From: Bradyrhizobium sp. AZCC 2262 | GTDB lineage: Bacteria > Pseudomonadota > Alphaproteobacteria > Rhizobiales > Xanthobacteraceae | NCBI RefSeq assembly: GCF_036924535.1 | Contig: NZ_JAZHRT010000001.1 | Coordinates: 3,596,001 to 3,660,000 of the forward strand | Direction: 5' to 3' | Length of the DNA: 64,000 nucleotides | Part shown: positions 23,383 through 30,392 of the stretch, piece after piece | Layout: every line of letters starts with the position of its first letter | Numbering within the stretch: the first letter of the stretch is position 1 | Notes under the pieces: model-generated | What the model saw: the letters and a program-made list of their open reading frames with translations, nothing else | The model's database searches: none | Told to the model about the DNA's origin: nothing | Made by a program: the position numbers and the translations under genes

Positions 23383-23538
23383 TCAGTGTATCAGGCGCGG
23401 CACCACAGCGCATACCGCCAACAGCACGCCGAGGCTGCCCACCACGGACAATTTCATTCGGGCCGTCCTGGCGTCGGTAATTGGCAGCACGAAAAAGAAA
23501 ATCATCGCGAGAATGAGCAGGCCGTAAAGCAGGTACAT
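23383..23538 (-). CDS. Small membrane protein (51 residues)
   Basis: Starts at the ATG at 23538, with GGAGGG seven bases upstream. Two transmembrane segments (MYLLYGLLILAMIFFFVLPI and VGSLGVLLAVCAVVPRLIH) are separated by a basic turn (TDARTARMK). Function unknown. Confidence 0.65.
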   Translation of the reverse strand: MYLLYGLLILAMIFFFVLPITDARTARMKLSVVGSLGVLLAVCAVVPRLIH

Positions 23539-23779
23539 GGTCGATCCCTCCGTTGGCACCACGATGGAGGGAGAGCCCAATCGCGTATGTGTGAGGGATC
23601 ACGCTGGTGACACGCGGCGTTCCGGCTCGCCAAAAGATAATCATCCAAAAACAGAGCCGCGCCCGAACGCGCTTCAAGCCCCTTGGCGCCGCGAATATCC
23701 TACAATTTTACGCTTTTGCTTTTTCTAATAGCAACTTGGGCGTGCCACACCGTCTTTGTCAGAGCTCGGGAGACCATGA

Positions 23780-23941
23780 ATGCTTCGGAAATTTCTGCGC
23801 GATGAGAACGGCGCGACCGCCATCGAATACAGTCTCATCGCCGGGTTTATCGCCCTGGCCATTATCGCCGCGGTCGGGATGACCGGTCAAAGGCTCGTCG
23901 CACTGTTCGAGAGTCTCATACCTGCATTGACCCTGCCCTGA
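23780..23941 (+). CDS. Flp/Fap-type pilin
   Basis: A 53-residue prepilin: MLRKFLRDENGATAIEYSLI followed by AGFIALAIIAAVGMTGQRLV. The G-ATAIEY cleavage and adhesion motif is the hallmark of Flp pilins of Tad (tight adherence) type IVb pili. The start has GGGAGACC upstream. No other Tad/Cpa gene is nearby, so this is a lone pilin copy; assembly genes would lie elsewhere. Confidence 0.85.
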   Translation: MLRKFLRDENGATAIEYSLIAGFIALAIIAAVGMTGQRLVALFESLIPALTLP

Positions 23942-23990
23942 CGCGTCAGGTGACGATTAAGGATTAAAACGACGCACGTCCCTACGCGCA

Positions 23991-24017
23991 AAGAAAAAGC
24001 CCGGATTGCTCCGGGCT
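23991..24017 (-). terminator. Intrinsic terminator of the Gly/Tyr-rich gene
   Basis: On the leftward transcript AGCCCGG-agcaat-CCGGGCT is followed by TTTTTCTTT. It lies just after the stop of the gene at 24023-24292 and between it and the converging pilin gene. Confidence 0.75.
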
Positions 24018-24022
24018 CTTCC

Positions 24023-24292
24023 TTACCAACCGTCGTAGTACCGATAGTGGCGGCGATAGTATCGCGGCCCATCGTCATACGCATACGGTCCACCACCGTA
24101 GTAGCCGTAACTCGGGCCATAGTAGTAACCGTTATTGGCCGCATTGGCTGCCGCGGCCGCGCCTAGAACACCAGCTGCCACGCCAAAGCCGATGGCCGCG
24201 TTACGGCCGCCACGCGCCTCAGCGGGAGAGTTTACGACAGCGGTTGTCGCAAGCGCGGCAACGGCTGCGAGAGTAAGTCCTATCTTTCGCAT
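24023..24292 (-). CDS. Exported Gly/Tyr-rich small protein
   Basis: An 89-residue protein with a signal peptide (MRKIGLTLAAVAALATTAVV, cleavage after AEA). An Ala/Gly-rich helix-like segment (AAIGFGVAAGVLGAAAAANA) is followed by a tail very rich in Tyr, Gly and Arg (YYYGPSYGYYGGGPYAYDDG). AAGGAG lies before the start. Similar secreted low-complexity proteins are common in Bradyrhizobium; role unknown. Confidence 0.75.
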   Translation of the reverse strand: MRKIGLTLAAVAALATTAVVNSPAEARGGRNAAIGFGVAAGVLGAAAAANAANNGYYYGPSYGYYGGGPYAYDDGPRYYRRHYRYYDGW

Positions 24293-24578
24293 ATGCGCTC
24301 CTTTCCGTTGCCGGGTTAACGCTTGCCGAACGAGGGTGTTGCAGGAACTTGCTGTTCCGCACCCCGGTTAATTTTTGAGTTTTTAAGCAACCGAGTTGCG
24401 TTCCGGTGATTCAAGGCAGTTCCAAAAAGCGGCTAACGACGTCTGGGTTACATCGTCAAGCGGAGCAGCGCCCGCATGGTGGGGAGCTGTCTCAATAACG
24501 AATTCCGAGGGCTGTGAATTCAAAAGCCAACAACAGCGCCACCACGCCGCCCGCCTGGGCTTCGCCCCGCCTCGGAAT

Positions 24579-24875
24579 TTAAACAGCGTCCTTCGCCACC
24601 TTCAGCGGTGAAGCCTTCACCGACTTGCTCGCCGGCTTCGCCGCGAACTGCATCGGCTCCTTCGTGAACGGATTGACGCCCATCCGGGCTTCGGTAGCAG
24701 GCTTGTTCACCACAGACATTTTCGCAAAGCCCGGAATAACGAACTCACCGGACTCATTGAGCTCTTTGTACCCAACAGTCGCCATGTACTCGATGACCGA
24801 CTTCACATCATTCTTTGAAAGCTGCGTGCCTTCGGCAATTGCGTCGATCAATTGAGTTTTCGTCATCTTCGCCAT
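24579..24875 (-). CDS. HU-family DNA-binding protein
   Basis: A 98-residue histone-like protein. The helical dimerisation half (MTKTQLIDAIAEGTQLSKND) is followed by the beta arm with GFAKMSVVNKPATEARMGVN, matching the HU arm around the conserved RxGxNP. A basic C-terminal extension (AKPASKSVKASPLKVAKDAV) goes beyond the usual 90 residues. It binds and bends DNA non-specifically. Rhizobia usually carry several copies; this arm sequence deviates (RMGVNPFTKEP) but is functional-looking. Confidence 0.88.
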   Translation of the reverse strand: MAKMTKTQLIDAIAEGTQLSKNDVKSVIEYMATVGYKELNESGEFVIPGFAKMSVVNKPATEARMGVNPFTKEPMQFAAKPASKSVKASPLKVAKDAV

Positions 24876-25113
24876 TTCTGAATTCCTTTTGCGCGATTTA
24901 CGTAACTCTGCTTAGGACCCGGCGAAACCACGCGGCGCGCTTCTGATTCATGCCTACGGTCATAAGGTCACCGGGCTTAAAACCCATAGAGGCCCAAAAC
25001 GCAAGCAGCAGTTGGGCGTGGGTGCGGACCTCGCCACCCAGGCTACGGCGTCCCGGTGGTACTTATCATGGCTTGTTTGGAGAGTGGCAGGATGACCGAA
25101 CTCACAGAAATAT

Positions 25114-25497
25114 TCATTGGTACGGTCCTTCCTGAGCCATCTCTTTACCCGCCAGCCACGAACACACCGGCGCTGGTAAACCCCACACAAGTCCAACACT
25201 GAACCAGTGCCGCTGAAACTTCTTTGCATCTTCTGCCGAGCCACCCTCATGCATGAGGATGTAATAGAGCCCGGTTGCAATTCAGAAGCCCGCTAGACCA
25301 CGCGAACGAGAAAGTCGGCGGCCTATCCACGCTGTAACGAGTAGAGGAGGAATCGAGAACGCGTAGCAGACCAAGAACGACGCAGGCCAATACCGCGCAT
25401 CCTCGAAAATCGGCCCGTCAGTAATCCGGGCGAAAAGACCGAGGACGAGTGGCACGCAAAAGTCACGGGTAAGCCTGCCCTCTGATGCGATTTGCTG
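25114..25497 (-). pseudogene. Disrupted multi-pass membrane protein gene
   Basis: One leftward frame, read through a single TGA at 25282-25284, gives a convincing four-helix membrane protein: RDFCVPLVLGLFARITDGPI, WPASFLVCYAFSIPPLLVTA, GLAGF-stop-IATGLYYILMHE and FQRHWFSVGLVWGLPAPVC. The TGA lies where a Trp (TGG) would suit the third helix. The 5' end has no start codon before an upstream TAG (25498-25500), so the gene is also truncated there. The flanks (24876-25113 and 25498-25563) have no gene. Confidence 0.6.
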
Positions 25498-25563
25498 CTA
25501 TTTAGTGCCCCGAACGGCCCGAACCAAAACAAAATCTCTTAATGTTCTCAGGAGGATAAGAAA

Positions 25564-26016
25564 ATGCGTTATCTCCACACCATGCTGCGCGTCCGCAATC
25601 TCGACACCGCGATGAAGTTTTACCAGGACGCGCTGGGGCTGAAGGAAGTACGCCGGGTCGACAACGACAAGGGCCGGTTCACGCTGGTGTTCCTGTGCGC
25701 GCCCGAAGACGAAGGCCTGTTCAAGGCTGCGCCGCAGAACCGCGGCGCGCCGCTGGTCGAACTCACCTACAATTGGGACGAGGAGAAATACGGCGAGGAC
25801 CGTCATTTCGGCCACCTCGCCTATGAGGTCGACGACATCTACGCCACCTGCGACCGCCTGATGAAGGCCGGCATCACCATCAACCGGCCGCCGCGCGACG
25901 GCAACATGGCCTTCGTGCGCTCGCCCGATCTGCATTCGATCGAGCTGTTGCAGAAGGGCGAACCGAAGCCGCCGGCGGAGCCGTGGACCTCGATGCCGAA
26001 CACCGGCCACTGGTAG
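25564..26016 (+). CDS. gloA: Lactoylglutathione lyase (glyoxalase I)-like
   Basis: A 150-residue vicinal-oxygen-chelate enzyme. MRYLHTMLRVRNLDTAMKFY gives the first metal His (HTML), followed by LVELTYNWDEEKYGEDRHFG (Glu and the GHLAYEVDD block). SPDLHSIELLQKG supplies the last Glu ligand. It isomerises the methylglyoxal-glutathione hemithioacetal to lactoylglutathione in the cytoplasm. AGGAGGATAAGAAA precedes the ATG. Confidence 0.92.
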   Translation: MRYLHTMLRVRNLDTAMKFYQDALGLKEVRRVDNDKGRFTLVFLCAPEDEGLFKAAPQNRGAPLVELTYNWDEEKYGEDRHFGHLAYEVDDIYATCDRLMKAGITINRPPRDGNMAFVRSPDLHSIELLQKGEPKPPAEPWTSMPNTGHW

Positions 26017-26151
26017 GCCTTGTACAACGTCTTCGTGCACGTCCGGCATCTGAGCTACCGGCTCGAGACACGCGCGGACGCGGATTGGATTGTCGCTCGC
26101 GGAATTCCGAAATCCTAAAACGTTCCTTTGCGCAGGCTTCTTTTCTGCGCA

Positions 26152-26176
26152 GGAACTGGCCGTGACATCGCGCGTT
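26152..26176 (+). promoter_or_regulatory. EcfG-type general stress promoter
   Basis: GGAAC (26152-26156), 16 bases, CGTT (26173-26176): a perfect consensus for the alphaproteobacterial EcfG sigma factor, 28 bp before a tiny membrane-protein gene with a strong ribosome site. Confidence 0.75.
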
Positions 26177-26203
26177 TTCTCCTCGATGTATTTTGAGGAG
26201 GAA

Positions 26204-26287
26204 ATGATGGGACGAGGAATTCTGCTTTGGTTGCTTGGCGTGCCTATTCCAGTGATCATTCTGCTATGGCTGTTCTTCGGCCACTGA
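26204..26287 (+). CDS. Tiny membrane protein (27 residues), stress promoter
   Basis: MMGRGILLWLLGVPIPVIIL ending LWLFFGH: essentially one transmembrane helix. GAGGAGGAA lies immediately before the first of two consecutive ATGs. The EcfG-type promoter upstream implies induction in the general stress response. Similar tiny proteins are found across alphaproteobacteria; function unknown. Confidence 0.72.
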   Translation: MMGRGILLWLLGVPIPVIILLWLFFGH

Positions 26288-26479
26288 CCGGCTGACTGAC
26301 GCCAGACCACGACGCGTTGAGTGAGGACGCGTTGAGTGAGAATCGGGGCTCTGTCGCACTGCGGCGGAGCCTGATTTTTGTAAGCCTGATTTTGCAACCG
26401 TGTCCTGCCGCAAACCGCGCGCATTTTCGTTGATCTTCGGCTATGAACGCCTCACACGGATCAACGGGAGCGACAACGC

Positions 26480-27127
26480 GTGGCCGACAACAAGAAGCAA
26501 CAACTCACCATCTGGGGCCGGGCCAATTCGGTCAACGTACAAAAAGTGCTGTGGTGCCTTGCCGAACTCGATCTTGCCTATGAGCGCATCGATGCCGGCA
26601 TGCAGTTCGGCAAGAACACCGAGGCGCCGTATCTGGCGATGAATCCGAACGGCCGCGTGCCGACGCTGGTCGACGGCGACTACGTGCTGTGGGAATCCAA
26701 TTCGGTGATGCGCTATCTCTGCATGGCCTATGGCGAGAGTTCGCCGATCTACCCCTCACAGCCGAAGGCGCGCGCCGGCGTTGACCGCTGGCTCGACTGG
26801 ACGCTGTCGACGCTGCAGCCGGTCGACCGGCCGGTGTTCTGGGCGCTGGTGCGAACGCCGGCCGAAAAGCGCGACATGGTCGCGATCCAGAAGGATGTCG
26901 ATGCGGAAGCCGTGGTGTGGCGGATCGTCGAGGCGCAACTGGCGACACGGCGCTTCATCGAAGGCGACCAATTCACGATCGCCGACATCGCGCTCGGCGC
27001 CTATGCGCGGCGCTGGCTGGGCGTCGAGGGCGTCACCAAGCCAACACTGCCGAACCTCGATCGCTGGTTTGCGCAGTTCGCGGCGCGTCCCGGCTTCGTC
27101 AAGTTCGTCGCGCCACCGATGACGTAA
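26480..27127 (+). CDS. Glutathione S-transferase family protein
   Basis: A 215-residue cytosolic GST starting at a GTG. The N-terminal thioredoxin-like domain (LTIWGRANSVNVQKVLWCLA, NPNGRVPTLVDGDYVLWESN with the cis-Pro and ES glutathione contacts) is followed by the helical domain (FTIADIALGAYARRWLGVEG). The catalytic residue in the first loop appears to be Ser or Asn (RANSVN), as in beta/theta-like bacterial GSTs. Substrate unknown. Confidence 0.9.
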   Translation: MADNKKQQLTIWGRANSVNVQKVLWCLAELDLAYERIDAGMQFGKNTEAPYLAMNPNGRVPTLVDGDYVLWESNSVMRYLCMAYGESSPIYPSQPKARAGVDRWLDWTLSTLQPVDRPVFWALVRTPAEKRDMVAIQKDVDAEAVVWRIVEAQLATRRFIEGDQFTIADIALGAYARRWLGVEGVTKPTLPNLDRWFAQFAARPGFVKFVAPPMT

Positions 27128-27142
27128 GCACCTTGAAGCGTG

Positions 27143-27197
27143 TCGTGCCCGGGCAAAAGCGCGAAGCGTGTCTTCGCGCCGATGTCCCCGGGCATGA
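27143..27197. repeat. Palindromic intergenic repeat (type D)
   Basis: TCGTGCCCGGG ... CCCCGGGCATGA outer arms enclose GCGCGAAG-cgtgt-CTTCGCGC. This is the structure of REP-like elements frequent between Bradyrhizobium genes. It can also act as a bidirectional transcription end between the converging genes here. Confidence 0.65.
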
Positions 27198-27215
27198 TGG
27201 AAGTTGCCATTCTTG

Positions 27216-27467
27216 TCAGCGCGAGCCGCTGGACACACCGGCGCCGACGCTTATCGCGCCGCCGATTTTCATGCAGGTGTTGGTGCCTTCGATCTTGACG
27301 AAGCCCGTGCCGTACTCTGCGCAGGCGTTGGCCGAATTTGAGCGCTTCAGCGGAAGCAGCTTGCCGGACGCTGCCGCCTTGTCGGGCTTTTGGGAACGGG
27401 GCTGCTCGGCAGCCGCGGCAACCGAAGGGAGCAACACGGCGATCATTACCATGAGGGGTTTTCGCAT
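27216..27467 (-). CDS. Short exported protein resembling a porin N-terminus
   Basis: 83 residues from the ATG at 27467. The signal peptide is MRKPLMVMIAVLLPSVAAAA. The mature part contains SANACAEYGTGFVKIEGTNT and CMKIGG, which resembles the N-terminal cysteine-linked plug segment of rhizobial porins (CxxYGxGFxxIxGTxTCxxxGG). It stops 12 residues later instead of continuing into a beta barrel, so it is a stand-alone or truncated version. The role is unknown. Confidence 0.65.
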   Translation of the reverse strand: MRKPLMVMIAVLLPSVAAAAEQPRSQKPDKAAASGKLLPLKRSNSANACAEYGTGFVKIEGTNTCMKIGGAISVGAGVSSGSR

Positions 27468-27547
27468 CCCGCCTTTTATCCCCGCTTGCGGATCGATGCC
27501 AGATCTGAGCCCGTTCCGAATGAACCGGCAAGAAGCCGGAAAACGCT

Positions 27548-27808
27548 TTAGCGGACGAACTTGACGCCGACCGATTTGCCGCGGCGCCAGACCACCTCGC
27601 AGCGGCGTCCGGTTCTGGCGTCGCGCGAAAACGCCAACCGCAACTTCGCCGGCAGCGAATTGGGATCGTCGATCGTGACCTTCGCCCCCGTCGTGGACAG
27701 ATCCTGCACCACGCATTGGCGCGCGGCAAAACCGCCCTCAAGCGTGATCCACCCAGGCTGACTCAATGATTTGCGCGACTCGCGCTTTTTGCTCGACAGC
27801 AAGGCCAT
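27548..27808 (-). CDS. PilZ-domain protein
   Basis: An 86-residue single PilZ domain. The c-di-GMP-binding RxxxR-type start appears as KKRESRKSLSQPGWITL, and the second motif as VQDLSTTGAKVTIDD (D/N-x-S-x-x-G). Such small proteins bind c-di-GMP or act as adaptors in motility and envelope control. The first motif is imperfect (RESRK), so ligand binding is not certain. Confidence 0.82.
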   Translation of the reverse strand: MALLSSKKRESRKSLSQPGWITLEGGFAARQCVVQDLSTTGAKVTIDDPNSLPAKLRLAFSRDARTGRRCEVVWRRGKSVGVKFVR

Positions 27809-28043
27809 GTCGGAAGTTCCCCCGACCCCAGCCTTACGTCATGCGGCTTTAAAATCCGTTGCATCCCCGCCATCCCGAGCGTCGACGGAGATCCAGAACG
27901 GCCGAAAAAACGGGTTTTCGAGCGGCTTGCCCACCCGGCCAAACGCCACTATACGTTCGCCCGTCGCCGCCTCCATGAAACATGACGGCCGGCGGCCAAC
28001 ATGGCTCATCAAGCAGACAACATCTTGATATTCCTGTTGTTTT

Positions 28044-28118
28044 GCTCCCTTCGTCTATCGGTTAGGACGCCACCCTTTCACGGTGGAGAGAGCGGTTCGA
28101 TTCCGCTAGGGAGCGCCA
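28044..28118 (+). tRNA. tRNA-Glu (anticodon UUC)
   Basis: A 75-base gene with complete cloverleaf: acceptor GCTCCCT / AGGGAGC, anticodon stem CCACC/GGTGG around CTTTCAC (anticodon TTC), T arm GCGG-TTCGATT-CCGC, and an encoded CCA. No neighbouring RNA gene. Confidence 0.95.
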
Positions 28119-28175
28119 GCCATTTCAATGGCTAGCCTTCCCTGCCGGCAGCGCTGTCCAACACATGGACAATAA

Positions 28176-28274
28176 GTGCGTGCGCACGGAGGCAGCAGCA
28201 TCGCGGGCGCAATCCGCGTCGCATTGTCCTTCGCAGTCCGATGGACGCTGTGGTACTTTCCGCCGGATACCTGA
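28176..28274 (+). CDS. Possible tiny membrane protein ending YFPPDT
   Basis: A GTG-started frame of 32 residues (MRAHGGSSIAGAIRVALSFA, VRWTLWYFPPDT). Its C-terminus matches that of the tiny protein 250 bp downstream (TYFPPDT). GGAGG occurs inside the frame, so the true start may differ. Low confidence on its own, higher because of the paralogue. Confidence 0.35.
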   Translation: MRAHGGSSIAGAIRVALSFAVRWTLWYFPPDT

Positions 28275-28423
28275 TCCCGCCGAAGCGCCATCACGTTGCA
28301 AACACTTTCAAAGCCGAAGGCGACCACGTTCAAGGCTTAAGGGAACCATTTTCACGGCCCAGGTTCCATCCGCTGATAGTCCGGCAAACGGACATCAGTG
28401 CGCAAGAATAAGGGACAGGGAAA

Positions 28424-28516
28424 ATGGATACGGCCGCTATTGCAATCACAACCTGCATCGCACTTTACCTCGTACTCCGCCTGACGTTGCGGACCTACTT
28501 TCCGCCAGACACCTGA
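28424..28516 (+). CDS. Tiny membrane protein (30 residues)
   Basis: MDTAAIAITTCIALYLVLRL followed by TLRTYFPPDT: one transmembrane helix and a short conserved-looking tail. AGGGAAA precedes the ATG. The tail recurs in the frame at 28176-28274, suggesting a tandem duplication. Function unknown. Confidence 0.55.
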   Translation: MDTAAIAITTCIALYLVLRLTLRTYFPPDT

Positions 28517-28654
28517 CGGCTCCTCCTCACGAGGCCCGAGGGATCATGTGCGTGCATTCGAAGCCCAGGTCGGATACCGATCGAAGGCACCTCAAGCTGA
28601 CCGTCTAGCGTCGACCGATTCTCTATTGCGTTTGCCGATCAGGTCGTCGCGGCG

Positions 28655-28870
28655 ATGAAGAACCGCCAAGCCGAAGATCGCGCCATGGCCAGTATGCGGC
28701 GAGGCGAACGCTCCCGGCGCCGACGCGACTTTCCATCACGCCTGAAGCAAAGCCTTTCGGTTCGCTCGGAGCCGCCGCTGGCGACCGGCCGAAACGGCGG
28801 CCGTGGCGCTCGCATCGCAACTTTCCACGCGCACAACGAGAACTATTTCTTTCCCGATGCGATGGCGTGA
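28655..28870 (+). CDS. Small basic hypothetical protein
   Basis: 71 residues, very Arg-rich (MASMRRGERSRRRRDFPSRL), ending FHAHNENYFFPDAMA. The composition partly reflects GC bias and the ribosome site is poor, so this could be a chance frame. PilZ-like N-termini are often this basic, but no PilZ motif is present. Confidence 0.35.
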   Translation: MKNRQAEDRAMASMRRGERSRRRRDFPSRLKQSLSVRSEPPLATGRNGGRGARIATFHAHNENYFFPDAMA

Positions 28871-28925
28871 GTGAATATCCTCCCGCAAGCCACGGACTCG
28901 TTCTCACACATTTTTTGCGGAAACA

Positions 28926-29153
28926 ATGCGCGACTACACGTTAAAGGAGAAGGCGAAAATAACCGCCGGCGCGGTGGCGGCGCTCGTCATCGTGGCATGG
29001 CTTGCAGTCATCGCGTTGGCGTTGCTTTCCGGAGGAAAAAATAGAGCCACCTGGCGATGTCCCTGGAACTTTGTTCTACTGCAGCGAAGCCACATCAGGA
29101 ACTTTGTTCTCCTCCGGAGAACTACGGGCAGGTACGTAAAACTCCATGGCTGA
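28926..29153 (+). CDS. Small membrane protein with repeated C-terminal segment
   Basis: 75 residues. A charged start (MRDYTLKEKAKITAGAVAAL) leads into one transmembrane helix (VIVAWLAVIALALLSGG). The C-terminal tail contains NFVLLQR and NFVLLRR, produced by the 13-bp DNA repeats at 29065 and 29098, and may not be part of the original gene. It overlaps the next gene's start by 8 bp. Confidence 0.5.
   Translation: MRDYTLKEKAKITAGAVAALVIVAWLAVIALALLSGGKNRATWRCPWNFVLLQRSHIRNFVLLRRTTGRYVKLHG
29065..29110 (+). repeat. Two copies of GGAACTTTGTTCT
   Basis: 13-bp direct repeats at 29065-29077 and 29098-29110 (33 bp apart), each containing the palindrome GAAC-TTT-GTTC. They lie 36-80 bp before the amidohydrolase start at 29146 and could be operator sites for that gene and its downstream transporter. 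Confidence 0.5.
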
Positions 29154-30378
29154 CAATCTCTTGCGCGCCGACGGCGCCCGCGTTCTCTCCGACCTTCACG
29201 CGCTGCGCGCCATCGGCGCCTACAAGACCGGCGTTCACAAGCCGACTTTCTCCGAGCCGCATCTCGGCTCGCTAACGTGGCTGGTGCAGCGGCTTCCCGA
29301 GGCCGGTCTCACGGGCGAGATCGACGGCATCGGCAACATCCTCGGCACCAGCACGAAGTCAGGGCCAAAGCTGCTGGCGGGATCGCATCTCGAAAGCCAG
29401 AACCATGCGGGCTGGCTCGATGGACCGCTTGGCGTGGTCTATGCGCTCGAAGCCGCCCGCGTCATCAATCGCGATCCGAATACAAGCGGCGCGGTCGAAG
29501 TGGCGTCCTGGTGCGACGAGGAAGGGCATTTCGGACACTTCCTCGGCAGCCGCTCCTATGTCGGCGGCGTCACTGAAGCCGATATCGACGCGGCGCGCGA
29601 CCGCAACAACGACAGGAGCATGCGCGACGCGCTGCGCGACGCCGGCCTCGCCGGCCGCGCCCGCGCGCAGTGCGAACGCGGTCGGCATATCGGATATCTC
29701 GAAGCCCATATCGAACAGGGCGAGACGCTGGAGAGCAGCGGCCTCAAGATTGGGGTCGTCACGTCCATCGTCGGGATCTGGCAATACCGCATCACGTTTG
29801 CGGGCGAACAAAATCACGCCGGCACCACGCGGATGGCCATCCGAAAGGACGCAGGCCTCGCACTCGCCAGATTTTGCGTCGATATCGACGAGCGCTTCCC
29901 GGCGGCCTGCAGCCCACGCACGGTGTGGACCACCGGCCGTATCACCCTCGATCCCGGCGCGCCGAGCATCATCCCCGGCGCGGCGGAAATGCTGTTCCAG
30001 ATTCGCGACGACGATCCGGCCGTGATTGCGCGGCTGGAGGATCTGCTGCGCACCATGGCCGCAGAAGTCGACAAACAGGGTCGCTGCAGCGTCGCGGTGG
30101 AGCGCATTCGCACCGGTGCGCCCGCGCTGATGGATGTCGTCTTCCAGCAGGCCATCGAACAAGCCAGCGCAGCCTTTGCCGGCGGCAAGTCACTGCGCAT
30201 GCCGAGCGGCGCCGGTCACGACGCCCAGATTCTCGCGACCGTGATGCCGGCCGGCATGCTGTTCGTGCCCTCGATCGGCGGCATCTCTCACCACTGGACC
30301 GAGAACACCGCTGACGCCGACATCGTCATGGGGGCCGAGGTCTTTGTCGAAGCGTGCCGGCGACTTTTGGCGAGGTGA
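29146..30378 (+). CDS. M20-family Zn-dependent amidase/hydantoinase (N-carbamoyl amino acid or allantoate hydrolase-like)
   Basis: A 410-residue metallohydrolase. Metal-ligand motifs include KLLAGSHLESQNHAGWLDGP (H, D), EVASWCDEEGHFGHFLGSRS (EE pair) and YLEAHIEQGETLESSGLKIG (H). A lid domain with ITFAGEQNHAGTTRMAIRKD follows, then GAGHDAQILATVMPAGMLFV. The family hydrolyses N-carbamoyl amino acids, allantoate or ureidoglycolate. The usual GSHxD is GSHLES here, a deviation at a metal ligand that may affect specificity. The next gene, a transporter, overlaps or abuts it. Confidence 0.87.
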   Translation: MADNLLRADGARVLSDLHALRAIGAYKTGVHKPTFSEPHLGSLTWLVQRLPEAGLTGEIDGIGNILGTSTKSGPKLLAGSHLESQNHAGWLDGPLGVVYALEAARVINRDPNTSGAVEVASWCDEEGHFGHFLGSRSYVGGVTEADIDAARDRNNDRSMRDALRDAGLAGRARAQCERGRHIGYLEAHIEQGETLESSGLKIGVVTSIVGIWQYRITFAGEQNHAGTTRMAIRKDAGLALARFCVDIDERFPAACSPRTVWTTGRITLDPGAPSIIPGAAEMLFQIRDDDPAVIARLEDLLRTMAAEVDKQGRCSVAVERIRTGAPALMDVVFQQAIEQASAAFAGGKSLRMPSGAGHDAQILATVMPAGMLFVPSIGGISHHWTENTADADIVMGAEVFVEACRRLLAR

Positions 30379-30392
30379 GACCGAAGGACGAC

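Noticed and set aside
25282..25284. TGA read as selenocysteine
   Set aside because: There is no redox-type context or SECIS-like hairpin; TGG-to-TGA mutation in a membrane helix explains it better.
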